DNA of 64,000 bases from Schizochytrium sp. TIO01. Lineage: Eukaryota > Sar > Bigyra > Thraustochytrida > Thraustochytriidae. The notes under the pieces were generated by a model. It saw only the letters and a program-made list of their open reading frames with translations. It was not told the origin of the DNA and ran no database searches. How positions within the stretch are numbered: the stretch's first letter is position 1; the number at the start of each line of letters is the position of its first letter. Position numbers and translations under genes: made by a program. The stretch spans positions 1,135,501-1,199,500 of the forward strand of contig SMSO01000005.1 of NCBI GenBank assembly GCA_004764695.1, written 5' to 3'. This document shows, piece by piece, positions 25,177 to 34,063 of the stretch.

Positions 25177-25868
25177 ATGAGTCTCTTGTTACATGAGCTA
25201 GAGGAGGCAAGGGATACCAAACATCATCCTGAGCCGGAAGAGGAGTTTGGAGATGAGTCTGATGAGTCTGATGAATCTGATGATGAGGGCTACAACTCCG
25301 ATGACCCAGAGCGATGGGGACCTTATTATTGGAGGTAAGTATCCGAAGGACCGAGCAGTCGAGTGATATGAGGCATTTCTTGTGAAAAAGCCTGCAAAGT
25401 CTGACTTGATAGAAATGAAACCTTTGAGAATATAATACAGCAACGCCAATAATGCCGCAACTTTAAGTGTGTCACCAAAGACGAAGGCATGGGACTATAT
25501 GAAATTTGCCTCCTTTAAAACATACCGGAGTAAGTTGATCCTGGGGATCTCTATGTAGCCCTTGTCCGTACCTTAAATACCGAGGAATGCAGCCGAAAAG
25601 AATAGATCGATCTTGTGCAATTGGTTTTTATTCTTTATGACTTATACTAACAAACCTTCGAACACATGTAGACCTTAATTTTGCTGGAGAAGTCCTGGTA
25701 CACTTTTTTGGATTGGACTCATCACCATACCAATGGATGATGGACGCTGAGGAAAAGGATCTCAAAATGAGGCGTGAAGAAATTCGTACTGCTGAACTTC
25801 GAGAATCACTAGACAAGCGAAATGTTGTCCCAAGCAACCAAGATGAGGAATTTATTCACAAACCTTAA
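25177..25868 (+). CDS. FAM177-family protein, three exons
   Basis: I assembled this gene by hand: exons 25177-25334, 25468-25529 and 25672-25868 give 417 nt, or 138 residues. Both introns (133 and 142 nt) begin with GTAAGT and end in AG, and the second has a TACTAAC branch site at 25645-25651. Phases match across both junctions. The ATG is the first after an in-frame TGA at 25168. The protein starts with an acidic Glu/Asp/Ser stretch and then shows the FAM177 pattern: RWGPYYW, a short linker containing ASFKTY, then FAGEVLVHFFGLDSSPYQ, and a charged, helical Glu/Lys/Arg-rich tail. This mirrors the family's WGPY-W...GEK-A-FFGI-PKYQ core. FAM177 proteins are small eukaryotic proteins; vertebrate members are linked to Golgi membranes. 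No membrane segment is obvious. The structure fits well, but the exact acceptor of intron 1 (CTTTAAG) needs a transcript. Confidence 0.85.
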
Positions 25869-26628
25869 GAAGAAAATGATGAAACTTAATCTGTGTCTCC
25901 GGTTGGGTTTCCTTTCCCTAGAAGTAATTGTAAGCATATAAGAAAATTGAATTCATGGTTTTGGGTACCGCAACGGACGATACTGAGGCAACACCCACAT
26001 ACCGGTCAGGTCACTGCTAAACTCATAAATGATATTTGGTCTTTGATGACAGTGAACTGAAATTCAGTCAAGACCTTCACTACAAGCATGAAATAATTTC
26101 GGTGCCAATCTGACTCAACTATAGGCGTGAATCCAACTCCACTTCATTACAGAGCCCTGAATGCATACCTCAGACTCCAAATGTACGCGGACAGTGTTTT
26201 CAAGACACAATTTGTCATCAAAGAGGCCACATCAATGACAAACAGCTAATTCTCCACATGTATTGAGAAATCTCTCAGCATCTGTCCACCATTGGGTCAG
26301 TAGAGTCTCGTGATACATGTTTGTTAGCGAATAAATTAACTCGAAGTCCCGCAAAAATAAATACGCCGCTTCTGCGTTTGATATAGTCAGTTTATTAACA
26401 AACTAGCGATTGAGCAAATTCCGCAGTCTGTCTACGAGGCTCTCTCCATTGTTTGGATTGTTTTGCTGGCAAGAGATCGAGTTCACTCCTCCTCGATGGG
26501 ATACAAGCCCTATATCAACTTTAACGGACGCCTGTGACGGGTTACAGGTTTAATTCTCTGGTAGAGTTAATTAAGACTTAAGCATACTCCATCAAAAAGT
26601 AAACAACAATGCTTATTTCGTCTAGAAC
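25869..26628. other. Gene-free stretch after FAM177
   Basis: AT-rich, with no recognisable frame on either strand. It includes the 3' UTR of the FAM177 gene on the left and probably the 3' flank of a minus-strand transcript on the right. Confidence 0.55.
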
Positions 26629-26899
26629 TCAGCTCACAATCTCGCTTCGTTCGTTTTCAATATCAATGCCATCTGTATATAATGCCTCGTCACAAATCTC
26701 TAACACTTGATTCTGTCTCTTGTACTCACAATGATTTGCGGGATCCCAGAAATATTTCCGACGCAACGAGTAGGCAGTTCCATCTTCGCGCGAGACACAT
26801 GTTTTAGACGGGTCAGAGCAAGTTACTTGAGTGATGTCTGTTGTAATATGGGAGAGAAAATATTCTTTGAATTGTAGGTTGCTGGCAAACTGAGTGCAA
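26629..26899 (-). CDS. Possible terminal exon of an unidentified gene
   Basis: A minus-strand frame stays open for about 90 codons to a TGA at 26629-26631. It has no ATG in a useful place. It looks coding: charged and aromatic residues, five or so Cys, and segments such as RRKYFWDPANHCEYK. Upstream on the same strand are a CTAAAC branch-like site and pyrimidine-rich sequence before two possible acceptors (after 26900 or 26890). I could not find an upstream exon and recognise no family. It lies about 200 bp past the stop of the minus-strand gene at 27106, so it might be a 3' exon of a different transcript or a remnant. Confidence 0.27.
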
Positions 26900-27105
26900 C
26901 TTTCAATAAGAAGACGGGATTCACAATGTAGATGTTTAGTTTTTAAACAAGTATAGGATAAGTTGGTGTGTTATTTCTTTAGAAGGAATACTGTGATCAT
27001 TCACCCAGCTTAGGAGAGTGGGATAGTACGAGAGCGCCAAGATTGATCTTGAAGAGCTCATGAACGATGAGAGAATTAGTAGGAGCACATGTCCATCAAG
27101 TTTTA

Positions 27106-27978
27106 TCACTGTATAGCTGTCTCGACATCTACTTGGTGAGTGAGCGTAAACCAACCCCCAATAGTGTCCCGGGTACACCATGCGCCAAGTAAGACCTTGC
27201 GACCTGACTCAGTCCCTTGATCTAAGACGCGCAAGTGCTCCTCCCATGGCTGATGACTAAATCTTGTTGTGGCTTGAACTTTTCCACGATATTCCATATC
27301 CACGATACTGGCGTTTCCCCAAAGGGGCAAAGGGAAAAGGACCTTTGTCATCCAGTCGAATACCAAAGGATCGCCTGCTTGGCGAGAGCAAAACCTCTTC
27401 CCCCAACCGAGTCCAATGAGATGGAGCGGTCTTGCAAGTGCAACATCAACCAAGTCTAGCACTGAAGTACCTGTTCGGATGATTTTTCCACTCCATGTTT
27501 TGCCAATAACTTCATCTGAATGAGCAGCCTCCAAGGAGTCAAAGAGCTGCATCAATGTTTCCTGGCTTACCGTAGAGATCTTTTCGGACAAGATGGATGT
27601 TTTAGCTTTACTGGCGTCTTCGCAGGGTGTAAGAGCAATCTGCGTTGGCCAAACCGTCTTGGATTGTTTCATGTAGATCTGGCAAAGGAGTGGTGCCAGG
27701 TTGATTAGAACATTAATTGGCCACGCTATCCGTGCGGTAAGATCTTTCAAGAATGCAGGTAAGTAGAGGACCACTTTGCTGTTGTCTGTGAGACGAATTG
27801 TGTCATTTCCCCGCAATTTACCGTATCCGAAGAGCAATGCAAGAAAGATGACCCAGCGCTTTGGAAGGAAAAGGCTTTTCAAAAGCTGTAAAAACCACCA
27901 TGGACTAGAAACATATTTGATCGCAGTTGCCGTACTTTGCAAGAATGTTGTTTGCTGCACGTCTTTCCTCTGGGCCAT
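27106..27978 (-). CDS. GXWXG/DUF4334 domain protein with hydrophobic N-terminal extension
   Basis: A 290-residue open frame from an ATG in good context (AAGATGG). The C-terminal half matches the GXWXG plus DUF4334 pair. Residues about 135-200 contain LMQLFDSLEAA and GKTWSGK, close to the family's GxWxG motif, then GWGKRF. Residues about 205-285 contain GNASIVDMEYRGKVQATT and a closing GGWFTLTH. In bacteria and fungi these two domains form a small soluble protein of unknown biochemical role. This copy is longer: the first 110 residues are unusual, with two hydrophobic stretches (about 25-52 and 85-102), suggesting membrane attachment. The position 158-164 motif has one extra residue compared with the consensus. 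It could be a spliced gene with further exons, but the frame is complete. Confidence 0.78.
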   Translation of the reverse strand: MAQRKDVQQTTFLQSTATAIKYVSSPWWFLQLLKSLFLPKRWVIFLALLFGYGKLRGNDTIRLTDNSKVVLYLPAFLKDLTARIAWPINVLINLAPLLCQIYMKQSKTVWPTQIALTPCEDASKAKTSILSEKISTVSQETLMQLFDSLEAAHSDEVIGKTWSGKIIRTGTSVLDLVDVALARPLHLIGLGWGKRFCSRQAGDPLVFDWMTKVLFPLPLWGNASIVDMEYRGKVQATTRFSHQPWEEHLRVLDQGTESGRKVLLGAWCTRDTIGGWFTLTHQVDVETAIQ

Positions 27979-30054
27979 CTTGGCAAGCTAAACAATCTGC
28001 CCAAAGATCCTTCCCGTTATTGTAACCCAATCAAGCCAACTTTCTCCTGTAGAGCTTAGAGACACAGCTAATTTGAATTTGCTTCAAATGGTTTCCGCCC
28101 TTTGATTCACGCAACGTTGAATAGCGAGTTAGAGCAAATTTCTGTAGATTAGCTAGGTTTGACCGCCTCCTGGCGGTGGGTAGCCGAACAACTAATAGTA
28201 CATGTATTAAACCCCCCTCTCCCCTTTCTTCAATTATATGCGCCAGAGTGAGCTAAGATAGGTATTTGTTCCCAACTCACTAGAAGAGGATGGTCCTTAC
28301 CTCATGTTTGCTGACCTTTGGCATTGTAATATACTTCATATGGAATTGAGAGCTTCTCAAAGTTTTTCATTTTATATTAATTTTTAATTAAACATATAAA
28401 TATATATATATATATATTATATATATATATATGTAGAGAGAGAGAGAGAGAGAGAGAGAACGAGAGATGAGATTTAATTTGGATAAAAACTCAAGTCAAA
28501 AACAATCACTCAACTGCAACATGGGCAATTGTTGTATACAATTCGCGAAAGAAAGAAAATACAAATACAAATTGTTCAATTTCCTCTTTGAAGCAAAATG
28601 TTATTCTCTTGAGGCACATGATCAGCAGTTATATAGAAATAAAACCTCATAGATTTACCATTCACAGCATCCTTAAGTATTAATTAACAAAGGTCTTATA
28701 GCCAACGAAGAAATACACAAGCATAGGCGCCACAAAAGAGTACCTGCTCTTTTGGTTGTAGACTTTTAAAATCAAAACTGTTCTATTTTAAACATTTTTT
28801 TTATTGTGTTGAACATCTGACATGAATCCGGGAACCAATTTTGTACTTAATAATCTCGTTTGCTCTTTCATAGTTTTATTGCGAAGGTAAGATAAGATGA
28901 TCTTCATTTTATTTCAGAAACCCTTGGACTCTTTTTTGGTGAGCTTTGCTTATAAGAGCTTCAACAACTACACTATCAGATTGAACAGATTATTGTAACG
29001 AGACGTCTAAGAAAGAATTCAACAGTTTTGATCTTGAATGAGTCAGCCGAAGTGCGCGGTCTAATATAGGGTATTCATGAAAAGAGAGCAATATAAGCGA
29101 AACTAACCATCTCAAGGACATGACTTGAGTTCGTTTGCTAGAAAACTTAATAATAAGGACTACACCTCCACTCTATGCTTAGCAGATCTTTACTCCATTT
29201 CAGGAAAATTCGCCAATAATATGGTATCAAATGGTATTATTATTTTTATCGATGAGAAATAAAGCAAAAAGATCTGACATTTTTATTTTATTTTTGATAC
29301 TTTCTGGGTGTATGTATGGTTGAGATTATATGGTTTGTTTTCTGACAAATCTTACGAATCATAGGATCCGTTTCCTAGCAGATTGAAGAAGAATAGCGAA
29401 AGGAGGAAGAGTCGGTTGGCACAGTAAATTCATAGAGTACTCCTTATAAAGGAAAAGAGCACAAATATACCACGCTTAGAATAATATCCCAATTCCCTCC
29501 TTCGGTTATAGTTTTGAATGGTGGGCAACACCTCTTGCTTGGTCTCTTCCAAGGTATAGAGAATTAAGATTAACCATGAGACAAAAACCTAGAACTTTAT
29601 ACTGTCAAAATTAAGGAAGGACGATGAATGAACGAGCGAGTGAAAATGACGAAGAACTAAAAGAAGTTCACCATGAATACGCAAATATGCTATAGGCGAG
29701 TTGAACACCGGGGGGAACCGAAAGGCAATATAACTTCGCCCATCAACTCGAGCAGCGCAAGTGTCAGCGGGATATTGTATGTACTCACTTATGAATCTCC
29801 ATGGCGAGCAGCATTTTGCAAACAGCGCCCCGCAATTTGCAACAAAAGAGGAGGCGACAAATTAAAAGAATAGACAACACAAACGGTGATGATTTGACGG
29901 CCTGAGGGTAAACGGAAGCTGTGGCACAGGTGATAGAAACAGCACTATGTCTGCGTTTACATGATCTCTGCTTTGACTAGCTCGTGGAATGCATCTACCT
30001 GCCCACGATTCTTTAGCTTACCCCTCCACCAAAAATGATGTAATCATTCATATC
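27979..30054. other. Gene-free stretch with AT/AG microsatellite
   Basis: About 2 kb of AT-rich DNA with no recognisable gene. It includes the promoter side of the GXWXG gene, the microsatellite at 28394-28459 and the 3' flank of the histidinol dehydrogenase gene. Confidence 0.6.
28394..28459. repeat. Compound (AT)n-(AG)n microsatellite
   Basis: About 18 AT dinucleotides with one phase break are followed directly by about 12 AG dinucleotides. Confidence 0.95.
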
Positions 30055-31419
30055 TTAGTTCTCTTCCTCCTCCTCAGTCTTAGCCTTCTTGGGCTCGTCG
30101 GCGTCCTCCGTCTCAGGCTTGGCATCCTCGGCCGCGCGCTTCTTGTCGCCGCCAAGGTTAAGACGGGCCTCCGCAGCCCTTGCATGTCCCTCGAGACCCT
30201 CAATACGAGCAAGGTGCACAGCATCCTTGAAGAGCTCAGTCTGCTCCGCAGACTCCTCGTCGTCCATGCGAAGGAAGGTACGGATACGAAGGAAGGTGAA
30301 GACGGAAAGTCCTCCGGTGTATCTGGCGGAGCCGCTGGTGGGCAGAACGTGGTTGGGGCCAGCACCGTAGTCTCCGATGACCTCAGCAGACTTTTGGCCA
30401 ACGAAGAGGCCTCCGTAGCTGTCAATCTTAGCGGCATCTCCCTTAGAGTCCACAGTCATGACCTCGAGGTGCTCCGGTCCAATGGTAGTGGCAACAGCGA
30501 TGGCCTCCTCCTTGTTCTCTGCGAGCACGTAGAAGCCCTTGCTGACAGCAACTGAGGCGACCTCAGCGGTAGGCAGAGTCTCAAGCTGCTTCTTGAGCTC
30601 TTCGTTCACCTTGGCGGGCATCTCCTTGTCCCAGGTGACGAGAATAGGGAGAGCATCGGTATCGTGCTCTGCCTGAGCGAGGAGGTCAGCAGCGATGACA
30701 CCGGCGTCAGCGGTCTCGTCAGCGACAACGAGGCACTCACTGGGTCCAGCAAGCATATCAATGGCCACGAGGCCAGAAACCAGCTTCTTGGCGGCAGTCA
30801 CCCAGCGGTTGCCGGGGCCAACGATCACATCACAGCGAGGCACGAGGTCACCAAGTCCGTAAGCGAAGGCTCCAATAGCGTGCGCTCCTCCGCAGGCCAA
30901 GAAGCCGTCGGCACCAGCAAGAAAAGCGGCAGCAAGAGTGGCAGGCTGGGGGTTAGGAGAAGCAACCCAGACGGTCTCAACGCCAGCCACGCGAGCGGTG
31001 ACAGCCGTCATAATGACAGAGGACGGGAGCGGGTAGCGGCCGCCGGGAGCGTAGCAACCAGCCACCTTGACGGGGGCCAGAGAGTGGCCTGCGACACCAC
31101 CAGGCACGCGCACCTCAAGGTCCTTGATGGAGTCGCGCTGGGCCTGAGCAAAGGCACGGACACGGTCGGATGTGCGGCGAAGGACGCCCTGAGAGACCTC
31201 ATCGAGGGACTCGAAGGCGGCCTGGAGGGCGGCCTTGTCAAGCAGGAAGGTCTGCTCAGGCTTGAGGTCACCAAGACGCTCAGCGTGCTTGCGGAATCCG
31301 GCCTCGCCGTCGGTCTCCACGTCTTTCAGGATGGCAGAGGCGCCATCAAGAGTAGCCTGGTCGACGGGGTCAAGAGAGAGGCCCTTGACGTCCTTTGCAG
31401 CGACTTCACGGAGTGCCAT
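30055..31419 (-). CDS. Histidinol dehydrogenase (EC 1.1.1.23)
   Basis: A 454-residue protein from the ATG at 31419 (context ACAATGGC); the frame extends 24 codons upstream but begins at GTG. It catalyses the last two steps of histidine synthesis, L-histidinol to L-histidine with two NAD+. The family signature is clear: IDMLAGPSECLVVAD, then AQAEHD with Zn ligands Q249 and H252, GPEHLEV with the catalytic E316-H317 pair, D350 in IGDYGAGPNH, and H412 in GLEGHARAAE. All expected ligands are present. It is a stand-alone HisD, not the C-terminal part of a fungal HIS4-type fusion. Beyond the normal end is a 32-residue tail of KKR, KKAK and acidic runs that looks like a nuclear-localisation-type or disordered tail. 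Codons end strongly in C or G, unlike neighbouring genes. A CTAAT...CAG sequence just upstream of the ATG could be the end of a 5' UTR intron. Confidence 0.96.
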   Translation of the reverse strand: MALREVAAKDVKGLSLDPVDQATLDGASAILKDVETDGEAGFRKHAERLGDLKPEQTFLLDKAALQAAFESLDEVSQGVLRRTSDRVRAFAQAQRDSIKDLEVRVPGGVAGHSLAPVKVAGCYAPGGRYPLPSSVIMTAVTARVAGVETVWVASPNPQPATLAAAFLAGADGFLACGGAHAIGAFAYGLGDLVPRCDVIVGPGNRWVTAAKKLVSGLVAIDMLAGPSECLVVADETADAGVIAADLLAQAEHDTDALPILVTWDKEMPAKVNEELKKQLETLPTAEVASVAVSKGFYVLAENKEEAIAVATTIGPEHLEVMTVDSKGDAAKIDSYGGLFVGQKSAEVIGDYGAGPNHVLPTSGSARYTGGLSVFTFLRIRTFLRMDDEESAEQTELFKDAVHLARIEGLEGHARAAEARLNLGGDKKRAAEDAKPETEDADEPKKAKTEEEEEN

Positions 31420-32758
31420 TGTGCTTGTCGATCTGTCAAGTAGACCTTGTATTAGTTTGCACGACGACTGAGTGTCTCTTTCACTCGTCACAAAGAACGC
31501 GCAAAGCTAAACCAAGTACTGAGCAGCACGGACGCAACACGCACGAGCTGGCTGATCGCCTGAAGAATCGTTTCGGGTTTGCTTTCGCCTCTGCTTCTTC
31601 TCGCAACTTGGCCTCATCTCATTTCATGCTAGCCACTTTCCTTCAACCTATACACGATACAATAAATAAATAATACACGGACATGGCAACTACTAGGACT
31701 TCCTACCCCTCCCCTATGCCCCGTTCTTCCAGGCCCTGTTCTTCCCGAGCCTCACTCCCCCTATTACCCCTATCAAAGCCGCCATGTAATGCGTTCTTTT
31801 TTTCTCTCTCCTTCTCTCTTTCCAACAACAAAGAAAAATTAAAATTAATTTCTTCTGAATCGCCATTGCAAACCGAGATTTTCAAGTTGATACGAGCCCA
31901 ATGTGGATCGGGGCTGGTTATAACTTTCTCTAGAGTATAGCCTACGAGGCCCTGCCGCTCGAACCTGCTCTTGTAGCAGTCCGGGCCTCCGCGGAGGGCA
32001 TTGTAATTGTCTCTATCTCCGTAGTTAATCTTCTATGAACGTTATACGGACGCATAGGACTTACTTAGCGAACGCTAGTGAGTGCTGCCGCTTGCTTAAG
32101 CCGAAGAACCGGCGCTCCACAGAAAGAACACTCAGAACGGAACAGGGCCGCGCAACGCGAGCCGCACGTTCCACCATACTGATAGTGTAGGAGAACATGC
32201 AGGAACGATGATCGCTCCTAGGCGACAGATAGGGGGGCCTAGGGAGACGGCCGCGGAAGAAAGATCGAGAAGAAAGGGGTAATGGAGGGACCCCGAGGTT
32301 ATGGCGGGCAGGAGGAGGGGTAGATAGGAGGAGATAGAAAGGTGAGGAGATAGAATGGGAATAAGGGGGGGGGGGCATGGAGGGAGTTAGGCAGCAGAAA
32401 AGATCCTGGTAGAAGACTTGCGCAGAAACCTGGATATTCATGTAGACGGGATAGACGTGGCTGGCTGGCTGGCTAGGTTCTTGGCACGGTAGAAGGAGCT
32501 GCAGACAGGCAAACGAGGAGGCAAGGCGTAGTATTGGAGGAAGAGATTGGAGATAAGGTCAACAGCTGACTTCGTGTTGATCGTGTTGAAAAGAGGAGAA
32601 GACGTATCTGAGATACCTTGGCAGCGAGTGCCTGCCGGGCGAAGAACTCGAAGCAGGTCGCCGATTTCTAGTCTCAGAGAGAAGACCTCAATCGCAAGCT
32701 TGTACTCTTTGAAGAGCTTGAGAACCGAGGTTCCTTGACAGCCACTATAGTTGTAATA
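31420..32758. promoter_or_regulatory. Intergenic region between divergent histidinol dehydrogenase and HAD phosphatase genes
   Basis: About 1.3 kb with no recognisable coding frame. Both 5' flanks lie here. A CTAAT...TTGACAG sequence next to the dehydrogenase start (about 31430-31455) resembles a branch site plus acceptor. A poly-G run of nine lies at about 32367-32375. Confidence 0.5.
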
Positions 32759-33565
32759 ATGGAAAAATTACGAGCCGTGCTCATCGATCTCAATGGGACC
32801 CTCCATGTTGGAGACCAAGTCATTGGCGAATCCATCGCAGCTCTAAACCGTCTTCGTGCCAGTAATTTTGCCATCAGATTTGTGTCGAACACTAGCAAGG
32901 AAAGCAAACGATCATTGCTTGATCGCGTGCATAAAATAGGACTTGATGTCCGCGAAGAAGAACTCTTCACCTCCCTTTCCGCAGTGCGCGCAGAAGTAGA
33001 CCGCCGTGGACTCAAGAACCCACTTCTTCTCCTATCAGACTCCGCAAAGGAAGATTTCAAAACTATTTCCGATGAAGAAGCTGACAAATTACCCCATGAC
33101 GGTGTTGTCATTGGTCTTGCGCCAACGCAAATGCACTACAAAGCGCTTGACACTGCTTTCAAAGCGCTACATAGCGACCAAAACGTTCCTCTTTTAGCAG
33201 CGCACAAAGGTCGCTACCTTGCTTCTAAAGAAGGAATTAATATTGGACCCGGTGCTTTTGTTGCAGCACTGGAGTACTCTAGTGACAGAGAGGCTGTTGT
33301 CTTAGGAAAGCCCTCTCGCGGATTCTTCATGCAGGCATTAGCAAGTTTTGCCATGCCTGACCTACAGCTCGATCAAGTTGCGATGATTGGCGACGATGTT
33401 CGCGATGATGTTCTTGCAGCGAAGGAGCATGGTCTCTTTGGAGTCTTGGCACAAACGGGAAAATACAAACCTGGAGATGAGACGAAACATGGCCAAGAAC
33501 CAGATCTTCTTGTTTCTGACTTTGCCAGTTTCGTAGATCAGCTTCTCGCAGAGTCTTCATCATAA
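32759..33565 (+). CDS. HAD-superfamily phosphatase, HDHD2/LHPP-like
   Basis: A 268-residue protein from the ATG at 32759; the frame extends eight codons upstream but begins at TTG. It aligns along its whole length with the animal HDHD2 pattern. Motif I is DLNGTLH with nucleophile D10; the second Asp of the usual DxD is Asn, as the related HDHD2 and LHPP proteins carry Ser there. Then come IRFVSNTSKESK (motif II Ser/Thr), a C2-type cap with GLAPTQMHY, HKGRY and GPGAFVAALEY, VVLGKPS with the motif III Lys, and motif IV GDDVRDD. It is probably a cytosolic Mg-dependent phosphatase; the substrate is unknown, and LHPP relatives act on phosphohistidine or phospholysine. It has no targeting signal. 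It is divergent from histidinol dehydrogenase and convergent with the TCP11 gene. Confidence 0.93.
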   Translation: MEKLRAVLIDLNGTLHVGDQVIGESIAALNRLRASNFAIRFVSNTSKESKRSLLDRVHKIGLDVREEELFTSLSAVRAEVDRRGLKNPLLLLSDSAKEDFKTISDEEADKLPHDGVVIGLAPTQMHYKALDTAFKALHSDQNVPLLAAHKGRYLASKEGINIGPGAFVAALEYSSDREAVVLGKPSRGFFMQALASFAMPDLQLDQVAMIGDDVRDDVLAAKEHGLFGVLAQTGKYKPGDETKHGQEPDLLVSDFASFVDQLLAESSS

Positions 33566-34063
33566 AACACCTCCCTTCCCCCTCTTAGATAAATGTATTA
33601 TCCTTCGTTATATATTGGTAGGCCGAGCTCTTCAGAGTTCATTTTTAATTGTTCATAAAACTTCTCTCTTATAATTCTTAACTCAAGGGAGCCTAAGTAC
33701 ATTTATACCCGGCAAGCATCGCTGCTCTTGACTTAATTCTACAGGGTGATAGCAACTTTGATTTTTACCTTAGTTTGTCCCATTCTTCCATCGTCTTGCT
33801 GGTTACCCGAAAAGCTCCGGGCTAAATTCTCTTTTATCTTTTATTGCAAAATGTGGGAGGGGAACGACGAGAAAGGCAAACATCTGTTCACACTCTTGTG
33901 TGGCAGATTGCACAGAAAACCATGGCTATAAAACGAAGCATATTGATTGATGATATATTTTATAACATTTATCTCAGAAAGAATCTTGTTGACTTTCCTA
34001 TACAATATCGCACTTACTGCTAATTGGATGACTGATTGGTTAGACTGATGCAGCTGTTTATTG
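33566..34063. other. Intergenic region between convergent genes
   Basis: About 500 bp between two converging stop codons. It is AT-rich with no coding frame and should carry both 3' UTRs and polyadenylation sites. Confidence 0.6.

Noticed and set aside
30664-31443. 259-residue plus-strand frame antisense to histidinol dehydrogenase
   Set aside because: It is the shadow of a GC3-rich gene; the minus strand carries all the HisD motifs.
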